A stretch of 64,000 nt of DNA, taken from positions 155,676 through 219,675 of the forward strand of contig NZ_CAJGZJ010000005.1 in assembly GCF_904846225.1 (NCBI RefSeq), written 5' to 3'. This document shows positions 29,285-38,328 of this stretch, one piece after another. Numbering within the stretch: position 1 is the first letter of the stretch; every line of letters begins with the position of its first letter. The notes under the pieces are model-generated. The model was not told where the DNA came from, made no database searches, and saw only the letters and a list, made by a program, of their open reading frames with translations. The position numbers were made by a program, and so were the translations under genes. Origin of the DNA: Psychrobacter immobilis. GTDB taxonomy: Bacteria; Pseudomonadota; Gammaproteobacteria; Pseudomonadales; Moraxellaceae.

Positions 29285-31471
29285 ATGTTAAGTGAAAATG
29301 CGATGTCAAATACAAATGCGATGTTGAGTACAAATGCCGTGCTAAATACACATAAGACGCCCACTTTATTTCCAGTGCAAAACCATTATTCAAATAATCA
29401 GCCCGACATGGTATCGATACAAAGCTCATTGATAACTTATCTAGTCGAGTGCGCCTTGATTGAGCAGTGGATAGAAGAGCCTCTCATTGAAGTGACAACG
29501 ACGACTGACTATCTGGCAAGTCAACCGTTGCAGCAGCATTTGGCCTCACTACCAAGCGTTTATCAAGCGTTTTTGGCTCAACCCAATCCGCTATTGGTGA
29601 TCCAAACGAGCAAGGACAGTCGGTTACTATTATTGGTAGAGTCAGGCTATGCCGCGCCATGGCGATTGCATAAATTTTGTTTGCCCATCTTACATCGTCT
29701 ACAAAGCGACCATGGCTCCAACATTCATAGCGCCGGTAGTGGTTCGTTACAACGGCTAGAGACAGTAGAGACGCTGCTAGATATTTTACTGTCTGCAATG
29801 GATCGCTCTTTACTTAGCGACACAGGTATCGCCAAACTAAAAGAGAGCTTGCAAGCGGCTTTGGTTGCTAAAGAGCACTCTGCCAATAGTGATATCACCA
29901 TGACTGTTTATAATCAACCGCACTGGTATCAGACCCTGATTGCTGGCGAGCAATGGGCATCATTGATGGATCGTCCTTTTCATCCGCTAGCGAAGGGTAA
30001 GCTTGGCTTTACGGCAATAGAGTACCAACGTTACATGGCAGAGTTTAATCAGCCTATTAACTTGGCTTGGGTAGCGGTTGCAAAAAGTCACATCATGGCG
30101 GCGGATCACGTAAAGGACATTAACCGACAAAACCCAGCAGTTTATTTATTAGATAAGGTGCAGCAGCAGCGATTGGCAGAGGAGATGCAAGGCCACAAGC
30201 TGATAGACACTCATGTGGCGATACCTGTTCATCCTTGGCAGATGACTCACGTCATTGACGACAACTATATTGATAATGGCCATATTGATAATAGCCGTGT
30301 TGATAATAGCTGTGTTGACAATAGCTGTGTTGACAATAGCTGTGTTGACAATAGCTATGCGAATGATTTTGCCAATGGCACGCTAGTCAAATTAACATTT
30401 AATGCGCCAATCACTTATGCCAGTGCCTCGATGCGCAGTATGTTATTGAATACTGATACGCCGCACAGCATCAAGCTACCAATGGGCGTATATGCCTTAA
30501 ATTCTAAACGTTACTTGCCAGCACTTAAGCTGATCAATGGCGAAAAAAACCAAGCAATTTTGATGCAGGCAAGACAGATCGATAATGTCTTGTCAGCAAC
30601 ATTACGGCTATGGGATGAGCGCCTTTGGTGGGGCTATATGTCACCAACGCATTTGCAAGATAAAAGCGCAACCAATCCCTATTTTTATCAAGAAAAACCC
30701 ACACATTTAGGCGCGATGCTCAGGAGTTTGCCAGCTGATTTGTGTGATGAGCAAGTGCGCATGCTACCCATGGCAAGTCTAGGAATGTTGGTACATAAAA
30801 ACGGTGTCAGTCATCACCTCTTTGATGAAATCATTCAAGCAAAGCAATCAGTCAATCAAGCAGCACCCATGGAAACAGAGCAAATACAGGGTGCTGCTAT
30901 CGAATGTTTCAAAAACCTGTGTGAGGTGTTTTTGGGTACGATGCTGCGCTGCTTGCGTTTGGGACTTGCGCCAGAGATGCATGGACAGAACATCGTAATG
31001 GTCATAAAAAACCATCATTTTACCAGTCTGTTGCTCCGTGACCATGATTCGTTACGTATTCATTTGCCATGGCTGGCGCGTCATCAGATAGCAGATCCTG
31101 AATATTTGAGCCCGCCCAATTTTAAAAACCGGCTGTACCGAGAGACGCCGCAAGCGCTGATGTTTTATTTACAGTCGCTAGGAATATTGGTCAATATTCG
31201 CGCCATCATCGAAGCGCTATCGGAGCATTATAATCTTAGTGAACCGGTGTTATGGCGTGCGGCAATGAACAGTATAGAGCATGCATTGGTAGAGATTGAT
31301 TTTGATGCCGATCAATCTCAGTTCATCCGCGAGCAGCTACTGACCAATCCACACTATCCGCATAAAACACTGCTGTTGCCAGTCATCGAGCGCGGCGACG
31401 ATCCCCATGGCAGTATGCCTGCAGGGGAGAGTATAACCACCAATCCTTTTTTCAAGTTAAAAAACAGCTAA
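29285..31471 (+). CDS. IucA/IucC-family NIS siderophore synthetase 3, with tandem-repeat insertion
   Basis: The third NIS synthetase, 728 residues, some 100 longer than the others. Core motifs are present: DRPFHPLAKGKLGF, HPWQ in VAIPVHPWQM, KLPMGVYALN and GLAPEMHGQN. Extra length comes from a degenerate Asn/Ser/Ala/Met N-terminal tail (repeats of SxNAM) and an insertion of seven five-residue units of the form (I/V)DNSx, right after HPWQ. The latter is encoded by 15-bp tandem repeats. Several of these units introduce cysteines (VDNSC), three in close succession. The insertion is in frame and lies next to a conserved motif, so its effect on activity is an open question. Confidence 0.87.
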   Translation: MLSENAMSNTNAMLSTNAVLNTHKTPTLFPVQNHYSNNQPDMVSIQSSLITYLVECALIEQWIEEPLIEVTTTTDYLASQPLQQHLASLPSVYQAFLAQPNPLLVIQTSKDSRLLLLVESGYAAPWRLHKFCLPILHRLQSDHGSNIHSAGSGSLQRLETVETLLDILLSAMDRSLLSDTGIAKLKESLQAALVAKEHSANSDITMTVYNQPHWYQTLIAGEQWASLMDRPFHPLAKGKLGFTAIEYQRYMAEFNQPINLAWVAVAKSHIMAADHVKDINRQNPAVYLLDKVQQQRLAEEMQGHKLIDTHVAIPVHPWQMTHVIDDNYIDNGHIDNSRVDNSCVDNSCVDNSCVDNSYANDFANGTLVKLTFNAPITYASASMRSMLLNTDTPHSIKLPMGVYALNSKRYLPALKLINGEKNQAILMQARQIDNVLSATLRLWDERLWWGYMSPTHLQDKSATNPYFYQEKPTHLGAMLRSLPADLCDEQVRMLPMASLGMLVHKNGVSHHLFDEIIQAKQSVNQAAPMETEQIQGAAIECFKNLCEVFLGTMLRCLRLGLAPEMHGQNIVMVIKNHHFTSLLLRDHDSLRIHLPWLARHQIADPEYLSPPNFKNRLYRETPQALMFYLQSLGILVNIRAIIEALSEHYNLSEPVLWRAAMNSIEHALVEIDFDADQSQFIREQLLTNPHYPHKTLLLPVIERGDDPHGSMPAGESITTNPFFKLKNS
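30254..30358 (+). repeat. Seven 15-bp tandem repeats inside NIS synthetase 3
   Basis: Seven consecutive 15-bp units, the last four nearly identical (GTTGACAATAGCTGT type), the first ones diverged. Multiples of three keep the frame. The homogeneous 3' end suggests recent expansion. Confidence 0.9.
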
Positions 31472-31554
31472 GCGAAGCTGAGCGTCAATTCAGTACGTAC
31501 CGACTTTAGCTATGTTTTAAAACTTGACACGAAATAATATTGAGACAAGAAAAA

Positions 31555-32199
31555 ATGGACAAAATCGATAGTCATACGCTGATAGAAAGTTATAAAGAAA
31601 TGTCCACCTCCACGATTGGTCATTTGACCGAGTTAGGGTATTTGCCAGACATTAAAGCACTATATCCGTGTGCGCATACCATCGTTGGAAAAATCATAAC
31701 AGTCAGTTTGAAATCCGATAATACAGACGTCATCAATCAAGCGTTGATTCAAGCGCAGCCTAACGACGTCTTGTGTATTGATGCACAAGTCTTAGGAATC
31801 AAAGCTTGTTGGGGAGCCTTACGTACCTGCGCGGCTATTTATGAAAAACTTGCCGGCGTTATTGTCCTTGGGCAAGTGACCGATTCGCTACAGATTCAAC
31901 AATTGGGTTTTCCTATATTTGGCCAAGGCGTGAGCGCGGTTACTACTTATAAAAGTGGTCAGATACAAGGCGTATTGGCGTCTGATATTGATTATCGCTT
32001 TGAGGCGCAAAGTACACTTATCCGCTCAGGTGACATTGCTATCATGGATAATGATGGCGTGTTCGTATTGCCACTCGATTTGGCACAGCAATTACTACCG
32101 GAGTGCAAAAGCAAACATCAACAAGATGAGATGAAATTCCAACTATTTTTTGACGCTTATAAAAACAATCAGCTGGATTTGTTATTTAAGAATAATTAG
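31555..32199 (+). CDS. RraA-like family protein in siderophore cluster
   Basis: A ~214-residue protein of the RraA / demethylmenaquinone-methyltransferase-like fold, which also includes 4-hydroxy-4-methyl-2-oxoglutarate aldolases. Visible are STSTIGHLTELGYL, GVIVLGQVTDSLQIQQLGFPIFGQGVS and SGDIAIMDNDGVFVLP. The family's usual GGxxRDxxxL signature is altered here (GQVTDSLQI, without the usual Arg). The ATG at 31555 is preferred over TTG 31540. It lies between the synthetases and the TonB receptor; its job there is unknown. Possibilities are an aldolase or lyase acting on a siderophore building block, or no catalysis at all. Confidence 0.7.
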   Translation: MDKIDSHTLIESYKEMSTSTIGHLTELGYLPDIKALYPCAHTIVGKIITVSLKSDNTDVINQALIQAQPNDVLCIDAQVLGIKACWGALRTCAAIYEKLAGVIVLGQVTDSLQIQQLGFPIFGQGVSAVTTYKSGQIQGVLASDIDYRFEAQSTLIRSGDIAIMDNDGVFVLPLDLAQQLLPECKSKHQQDEMKFQLFFDAYKNNQLDLLFKNN

Positions 32200-32330
32200 G
32201 GCTAAAATTTAAAATAAACCAAATGATTCAATCACTTGTTAAGTATATGTGTCACCACAGAATAAATTGATAGATGCGCCGCGGCTGTATGGTCTAAATA
32301 GTAGGCCTACAGATTTGTAATTAATTATGG

Positions 32331-32351
32331 AAATGTTAATAATTATCATTT
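32331..32351. promoter_or_regulatory. Fur box upstream of the siderophore receptor
   Basis: AAATGTTAA and TTATCATTT flank a 3-bp centre, a 9-3-9 palindrome with one mismatch, about 90 bp before the receptor gene. Confidence 0.7.
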
Positions 32352-32438
32352 ACAATACCGTTCACAAACTTAGTACAATCTGCAGGACAAGCTAAACATA
32401 ACTTAAATTCCTATCAATTTATTCAGCTAATAAGCGAA

Positions 32439-34811
32439 ATGATAATGAAAAGCCACCATCAACTTGCTCTATCCCTTCTTACATTATGTATTAGCCAGCA
32501 GTTATATGCACAAACTGATATCGACGCGTCAACGACAGATACCGTTGAAAATTCGGCTACTAGTGATGCGCCAAGCGTGACTTTGGATACCATTACCGTC
32601 ACTGCGCGTGCCAAGACAGGTACGGCACTGGCACAAAAGATTAGCGAGATGCCAGCAGTCACACAAGTGATTGGTGAAAAAGATATTCAAGCTCAGGCCA
32701 CAGGCAGCCGTACGGTAGGCGATATTTTGGCACAGCTCATTCCGAGTCTAGGTGCCAGTAGTGGCTCTACCAGTAATTATGGTACGACGATGCGTGGTCG
32801 CCCTGTACAGTATTTACTCAACGGTGTGCCTTTATCAGGATCACGCAGCTTATCGCGTGAGCTAAATAGCATTGATCCAGAGCAGCTTGAGCGGGTAGAA
32901 GTACTTTCTGGTGCGACCAGTATTTATGGGTCTGGTGCAGCAGGTGGTCTTATTAACCTAGTGACTAAGTCAGCAGCAGGCGCGGGTTTTACAGGTCAAA
33001 CTCGAGTAGGTATGGATAGCAGTCGTGAGTTTGAATCAGACTCATTGGGTTATCATGTGGGACAGAGCTTGGGTTATGGTGGCGAGCGCGTCTACGGCCG
33101 TTTAGACGTGGATTATGAGAATAGAGGCGGCAAGTTCGATAGCCGTGGTGATCGTATCGGTCCAGACGTCAATCAAACCGATCAGCAAGATACTGAATCG
33201 TTAAGTGTTAACGCCAATTTAGGCATGGACATCGATGACAGCCAAAGCCTAAATCTTGCCATGACTTATTATAATGATGAGCAAGATACCGATTACGGCC
33301 CAGATTATGGCAAAAACTTACAAGTATTATTAGATCCTACTAAGGCGCCTGCCTCTTTAAAAGCGATCGATGGTGCTCGTATCGAAAAACAACCTTTCAC
33401 CACCAAAAAATCGGTGAATCTCAATTATAACAACGACGATGTTGCTGGCTCTAATCTAAGCATTACCGGTTACTATAGTGATGAAAAAGGACGTTTTTAT
33501 CCTTCTGCCAAAACTGCTACGAAACAAGCTGAAGAAATATGGCGAGCAAATGGTCTGACCGATAAAGGCACATTGGATAAGGTGTTAGCGGCAGCTAATT
33601 TTGTGATGCAATCAGAAGCAGATATTGACATAATGGGTCTACGTGCAGCGATGCAAACGGACACCGAGTTTGGCGGCAAACAGACACTATTGAGCTATGG
33701 TGCTGACTTTGAGCGTGAAAACAGTGAGCAGACCTACTATGGCCAAGACTTAGACCAGTTCATCGCCAGTAATGGTCTGATCTCAAAGGCTAATGGTACG
33801 ACTTATAATGGCGGGCCAGACACGACGATTGATAAACTTGGTGCATTTATCAATGCCGATATAGATATGACAGATAAATGGCATGCCAGCGCTGGCGTAC
33901 GCTATCAAAAGCTCAAATCAAAAACTGATGGCTTTATTCCTATTTATGAGCAGCTGTTAGAGGAGTATTTTAATGACCCTCGTATCAGTGGTGTCAGTAA
34001 TGCGTTCGGTATTGACTATCAAGCAGGTGAAGTAAAAAAAGGCAAAACCGATCACGACAAAACATTGTTTAATCTCGGTAGCAGTTATCAGCTGACACCA
34101 AATGATCAAATATTTGCCAATTTCTCACAAGGTTTTACCACCGCTGACATACAGCGTGCGCTGCGTGATGTACGAGCAGGTTTTGTGGTCAATTCGGACA
34201 ATGTGCAGCCCATTGCGATTAATAACTACGATCTGGGTTGGGAAGGTAAGCGCGGCGATACTTCAGCCAGAGTGAGTACTTTTTATAACACTTCAGACAA
34301 AACGGTACGTTTTACCAATGACTATACGGTAGAAGTGGTGGATACTGACGAGCGAGTTTATGGCGTAGAGGGATCACTGACCCAAGATATCAGTGATAGC
34401 TGGCAAGTCGGCGGTAGTTTGGCTTACACTCGTGGTCAATATAAGAAAGACGGCGATTGGCTTGAGCTGGATGCGGTACGTTTGACCCCGCTTAAAGGCA
34501 CGGCGTTTGCGCAATATAACTTTGATGAAGGCAGTAACATACGTCTGCAAGCATTGGCGATTGGTGGCGATGATAGAGCGTTCAAAGATCAGCAAAGCGA
34601 TCCTGATGCTAGTGCGCAACCAGTCACCGGTTATATGACTTTAGATGTATTGGGTCAAGTAAAAATGCCTGTCGGCCGTGTCGGTTATGGGGTTTATAAT
34701 GTGCTCAATAAAGATTATCAAACCGTCTATCATCAAACCACGTTTGGCGACTTGAACCGTCTACCTGCGACAGGTACTACGTATGGCCTAAGTTATACCG
34801 TTGATTATTAA
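32439..34811 (+). CDS. TonB-dependent siderophore receptor
   Basis: An outer-membrane receptor of 790 residues. A signal peptide ends around QLYAQ, followed by a TonB box (DTITVTA). The plug domain includes RPVQYLLNGVPLSGSRS, ERVEVLSGATSIYGSGAAGGLINLVTK, and a C-terminal beta-strand ends in YTVDY. An in-frame ATG at 32445 is an alternative start. With its own Fur box and position at the end of the biosynthetic block, it most likely takes up the siderophore made here. It is closed by a strong terminator. Confidence 0.9.
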   Translation: MIMKSHHQLALSLLTLCISQQLYAQTDIDASTTDTVENSATSDAPSVTLDTITVTARAKTGTALAQKISEMPAVTQVIGEKDIQAQATGSRTVGDILAQLIPSLGASSGSTSNYGTTMRGRPVQYLLNGVPLSGSRSLSRELNSIDPEQLERVEVLSGATSIYGSGAAGGLINLVTKSAAGAGFTGQTRVGMDSSREFESDSLGYHVGQSLGYGGERVYGRLDVDYENRGGKFDSRGDRIGPDVNQTDQQDTESLSVNANLGMDIDDSQSLNLAMTYYNDEQDTDYGPDYGKNLQVLLDPTKAPASLKAIDGARIEKQPFTTKKSVNLNYNNDDVAGSNLSITGYYSDEKGRFYPSAKTATKQAEEIWRANGLTDKGTLDKVLAAANFVMQSEADIDIMGLRAAMQTDTEFGGKQTLLSYGADFERENSEQTYYGQDLDQFIASNGLISKANGTTYNGGPDTTIDKLGAFINADIDMTDKWHASAGVRYQKLKSKTDGFIPIYEQLLEEYFNDPRISGVSNAFGIDYQAGEVKKGKTDHDKTLFNLGSSYQLTPNDQIFANFSQGFTTADIQRALRDVRAGFVVNSDNVQPIAINNYDLGWEGKRGDTSARVSTFYNTSDKTVRFTNDYTVEVVDTDERVYGVEGSLTQDISDSWQVGGSLAYTRGQYKKDGDWLELDAVRLTPLKGTAFAQYNFDEGSNIRLQALAIGGDDRAFKDQQSDPDASAQPVTGYMTLDVLGQVKMPVGRVGYGVYNVLNKDYQTVYHQTTFGDLNRLPATGTTYGLSYTVDY

Positions 34812-34845
34812 GAGATAGAGTAACGCCTGACCTCATAAACTAATA

Positions 34846-34911
34846 ACCCCCGATACTCTAAGACTGAGACCATGACTGGATTTCAATCTTAGAGTATCGG
34901 GGGTGTTTTTT
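34846..34911 (+). terminator. Rho-independent terminator after siderophore receptor
   Basis: Arms ACCCCCGATACTCTAAGA (34846-34863) and TCTTAGAGTATCGGGGGT (34887-34904) are exact complements, 18 bp, followed by a T-run. It also ends the 3' side of the facing betaine transporter region. Confidence 0.95.
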
Positions 34912-34996
34912 TGTATTAAAGGTCATATTATTTTTCTTATCTTAAATAATATGACGCCTCAAAACACAGCTCAAACGAGTGACGCAATTACCGTCA

Positions 34997-36730
34997 TCAT
35001 TCCTTCGTCCGTACCATATCTAGAATCAACGCTTTTAATAAACTGATCGCCATCAAGATAATGATAAATGAGAATGGTATGGCTGCCACGAGCATGGCTG
35101 AGGTAATCGCATTTAATCCGCCAGCGAGTAATAATGCCGCAATGACCGACGTTAAGGCAATTCCCCACACGATGATATGTTTTGAGCCATTTTCGACTTG
35201 CACTTCACCCGCAGCATTCAGCATATTAACGACCAAGAGTGCAGAATCAGCAGAAGTCACCAAATACGTTAATAGTAATACCACTACCATTGCCGATAAC
35301 ATTTTTGCCATGACAGGATCTAGCATAAAGCCAATAATTTCAAACAGCTGAGACGTTAATCCTGAGTCAAATATCTTGCCAGCAGCGATACCGCTCAACT
35401 CTAAATCGATGCCAGAGCCTCCAATAAAAGAGAACCAGATAAATAAAGTAAGGCTGGGAGCGACAATACCAATCAAGCCAAATTCACGAATGGTACGATT
35501 TTTGGAAATACGCGCTAAGAACATTCCAACAAACGGCGCAAAGGCAATCCACCATGCCCAATAAAAAATCGACCAACTGGTTTGCCAGCTGCCCAGCTCG
35601 GTATTGGGATCCCAGACGGTAAAAACCATGGCTGGCAGGTGTACAACATAGCTCAAAATACCTTTACCAAGCATCTCTAAGGCAAACATCGTTGCCCCAA
35701 AAATCAAGAAAAAGGCTAAGAGTAAAAAGGACAGTACCATATTAATGTTACTTAGCCATTTTACCCCGCGTCCAACACCAGATAATGCAGACGTTACAGA
35801 CAGACACATAACCACAAACAGTGAGAGTAATAGGGCTCCTGTGGTTGGCTCAGGATTCACCGCATCAGTCACTAACCAGCTGATACCTGTAATGCTATAC
35901 AAGCCTGAAGCAAAAGAGCTCAAGCCAATACCAATCGTTTGAGCAATACCAAATATAGTCGCAATGACCGCAGAGATATCAATGATATTTCCCAACGGCC
36001 CCTCTAAATGCTTGCCAAATAAAGGAGTGAGCGCCGAACGCATGGTGAGTGGTAAACCACGAGAATAAGCAAAAAAGGCCAAGCAGATACCAACCAAAGA
36101 ATACGTTGCCCACGCACTGATACCCCAGTGGAAAAACGAATAGCGGAACGCCGCGTCCAACGCTTCTTGGCTCTTGGGTAGGACGACACCATCAATGGCT
36201 GTCAAGGTATTGGCTGCAACTTGGTTCTGATAGAAGGAAAATACATCAGCGCCTGCTGGCAGCGCTATACCACTGCTGTTCATTGATGACAAAATTATTT
36301 CTTTTGACATAATGATATCGGGGTTGTTTGCCAAATGCCAAAGTGGTTCGGCGGCACTATAGGTTAAGACACCAATGCCAATTCCTGCCCCAAAAATCAT
36401 CGAAAACCATGAAAAATTTGAAAATTCAGGTTTGCCATTTGGATCAGAGCCAAGTTTAATACGACCAAATGACGGCCATAAAATAACCGTCAAACAGACC
36501 AAGATATAAAAAGCAACGGAGTAGGTGTAATAGCCATTCAGGGTGGTATAAGACCAGTTCTTCATGGCATCGAGCATGGCACCAGAACGCTCGATATCGC
36601 TTAAAATCCAAATCACAAATAAGATTACTAAAATTTTCGATGTCACGGTGACAAAACGATTAAAACCTTTATAAAAACCTTTGTCGTGCGTTTTTATATT
36701 TAACTCTTTTAGGGGAGGACGGATAGCCAT
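34997..36730 (-). CDS. BCCT-family betaine-type transporter, probable trigonelline uptake
   Basis: A 577-residue BCCT transporter with about 12 helices. GIGIGVLTYSAAEPLWH and the Trp-rich WSIFYWAWWIAFAPFVGMFLARISKNRTIREF are typical family signatures. AAGGA lies 7 nt before the ATG. BCCT proteins carry quaternary ammonium compounds (choline, carnitine, betaine). Trigonelline is such a betaine, so its place at the end of the putative trigonelline operon suggests that substrate; a pure osmolyte role is the alternative. Confidence 0.9.
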   Translation of the reverse strand: MAIRPPLKELNIKTHDKGFYKGFNRFVTVTSKILVILFVIWILSDIERSGAMLDAMKNWSYTTLNGYYTYSVAFYILVCLTVILWPSFGRIKLGSDPNGKPEFSNFSWFSMIFGAGIGIGVLTYSAAEPLWHLANNPDIIMSKEIILSSMNSSGIALPAGADVFSFYQNQVAANTLTAIDGVVLPKSQEALDAAFRYSFFHWGISAWATYSLVGICLAFFAYSRGLPLTMRSALTPLFGKHLEGPLGNIIDISAVIATIFGIAQTIGIGLSSFASGLYSITGISWLVTDAVNPEPTTGALLLSLFVVMCLSVTSALSGVGRGVKWLSNINMVLSFLLLAFFLIFGATMFALEMLGKGILSYVVHLPAMVFTVWDPNTELGSWQTSWSIFYWAWWIAFAPFVGMFLARISKNRTIREFGLIGIVAPSLTLFIWFSFIGGSGIDLELSGIAAGKIFDSGLTSQLFEIIGFMLDPVMAKMLSAMVVVLLLTYLVTSADSALLVVNMLNAAGEVQVENGSKHIIVWGIALTSVIAALLLAGGLNAITSAMLVAAIPFSFIIILMAISLLKALILDMVRTKE

Positions 36731-36773
36731 AGTTTTTTCCTTAAAACTTGATGTAGCTGACTACACTAGTTGG

Positions 36774-38261
36774 TTATCTCATGATAAAAGGATTAGCCAT
36801 CGGCTCCGCCGAGATATTAATCCATGTCGTTTTTGTGCGAGTATATTGCAGTACAGATTCGCTACCCGCTTCTCGTCCATAACCGGATTGATTATAGCCA
36901 CCAAACGGCGCGGTAGGAGAGATGGCACGGTAGGTATTGATCCAACAAACGCCTGACTTAATTTGCTTAGAAACGCGATGGGCGCGAGCCAGATTTTGGG
37001 TAAAGACCCCTGAACCCAAGCCATAAACACTATCGTTTGCCATCGCAATAGCTTCGTCTTCGGTATCAAACGCCACCAATGACATGACAGGGCCGAACAT
37101 CTCAATAGTCTGCGTTTCGATGTCAGTATTTGGGCATTCTACGAGCGTTGGACAAAAGTAGTTGCCGTCAGATAAAGCCGCATCTGTAGGAGCATGACCA
37201 CCAAAACGAATGGTCGCGCCTTGGGCGACAGATTTTGCTAGCGTGTCTTTAATACGCTCAACCTGCGCTTTGGTACATAAAGGGCCAACGTGAGTGTCAG
37301 GGTTAAGTGGATTGCCAATCACAATACCTTTGGCTTTTTCTGCCACCCGCTTGATGATTTCAGGCAAGATAGAACGATGAACAAAACCGCGAGATCCTGC
37401 AACGCAAGACTGTCCAGACGCACCAAAATTACCCGCAATCAAGCCATTGGCTGCACTTTCTAAATCTGCATCTTCAAAGACGATGATGGGTGATTTGCCG
37501 CCCAACTCTAAACTGGTGACCGCAAAGCTATTGGCAGAGTTTCTGACCACGTGACGCGCCGCTTCAGGCCCACCCGTAAAGGCAATCTTATCGATATCAG
37601 GATGACTGGTCAGCGGAATGGCGCAGTTTTCGGCATCGCCGGTAATGACAGAGACAACCCCTTTTGGAAACCCTGCTTGTTCGATGAGTTCAGCGAAAGC
37701 AAACATCGGACAAGGTGCGACTTCAGACGCTTTCAAGATAATAGTACAACCAGCGGCGAGCGCAGGCCCAAGCTTCGTTGACGTCAAGAACATCTGAGCA
37801 TTCCATGGGACGACCGCAGCGACCACACCGATTGGTTCACGAGTGGTGAAGACGTGCATATCAGGCTTGTCAATCGGTAGCGTTGCGCCTTCTATTTTAT
37901 CAGCAAGGCCTGCGTAATAACGATAATAGTCGCTGACATAGCGAGTTTGCGCCACGGTTTCGTGAGCCAATTTGCCACTGTCTGTCGTTTCGATTTTGCC
38001 CAGTTTTTCAGCATTTTCTTCTATCAATTCAGCCAAACGGTACAGTAACTTGCCGCGCTGAGTCGCCGTCATGTTTGCCCACTCAGGATTGTTAAGTGCC
38101 GCTTTTGCGCCGCTCACAGCGCGCTCAACATCTTCAGGGCTAGCACAGGCAAAAGTCGCCCATGCTTCGCCCGTTGCAGGATTATAGCTGTCTAGGCGTT
38201 GATTGTTGCTGCCTTCGCACCACTCACCGTTGATATAGAGCTGGTAATGAGGTTTGGTCAT
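36774..38261 (-). CDS. tgnC: Aldehyde dehydrogenase, probable MFMB dehydrogenase (TgnC-like)
   Basis: An NAD(P)-dependent aldehyde dehydrogenase of 495 residues: VVPWNAQMF, FTGGPEAARHVV, catalytic Glu in LELGGKSP (~250) and Cys in GQSCVAG (~284). GGAGA lies before the ATG. In A. baylyi, TgnC oxidises the ring-opened hydroxybutyrolactone to N-methylformamidomethylene succinate. The assignment comes from order next to the luciferase-like oxygenase and its reductase; the enzyme class itself is certain. Confidence 0.78.
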   Translation of the reverse strand: MTKPHYQLYINGEWCEGSNNQRLDSYNPATGEAWATFACASPEDVERAVSGAKAALNNPEWANMTATQRGKLLYRLAELIEENAEKLGKIETTDSGKLAHETVAQTRYVSDYYRYYAGLADKIEGATLPIDKPDMHVFTTREPIGVVAAVVPWNAQMFLTSTKLGPALAAGCTIILKASEVAPCPMFAFAELIEQAGFPKGVVSVITGDAENCAIPLTSHPDIDKIAFTGGPEAARHVVRNSANSFAVTSLELGGKSPIIVFEDADLESAANGLIAGNFGASGQSCVAGSRGFVHRSILPEIIKRVAEKAKGIVIGNPLNPDTHVGPLCTKAQVERIKDTLAKSVAQGATIRFGGHAPTDAALSDGNYFCPTLVECPNTDIETQTIEMFGPVMSLVAFDTEDEAIAMANDSVYGLGSGVFTQNLARAHRVSKQIKSGVCWINTYRAISPTAPFGGYNQSGYGREAGSESVLQYTRTKTTWINISAEPMANPFIMR

Positions 38262-38328
38262 GATGATTCTCCAAATTTTTTGTTAGATTATCCATTGAGA
38301 TCGCATTAGCGTATGAGGCTCAAAAGGT

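Noticed and set aside
30254..30358. Direct repeats considered as a CRISPR array
   Set aside because: The units are 15 bp, contiguous, without spacers, and translate in frame within a NIS synthetase.
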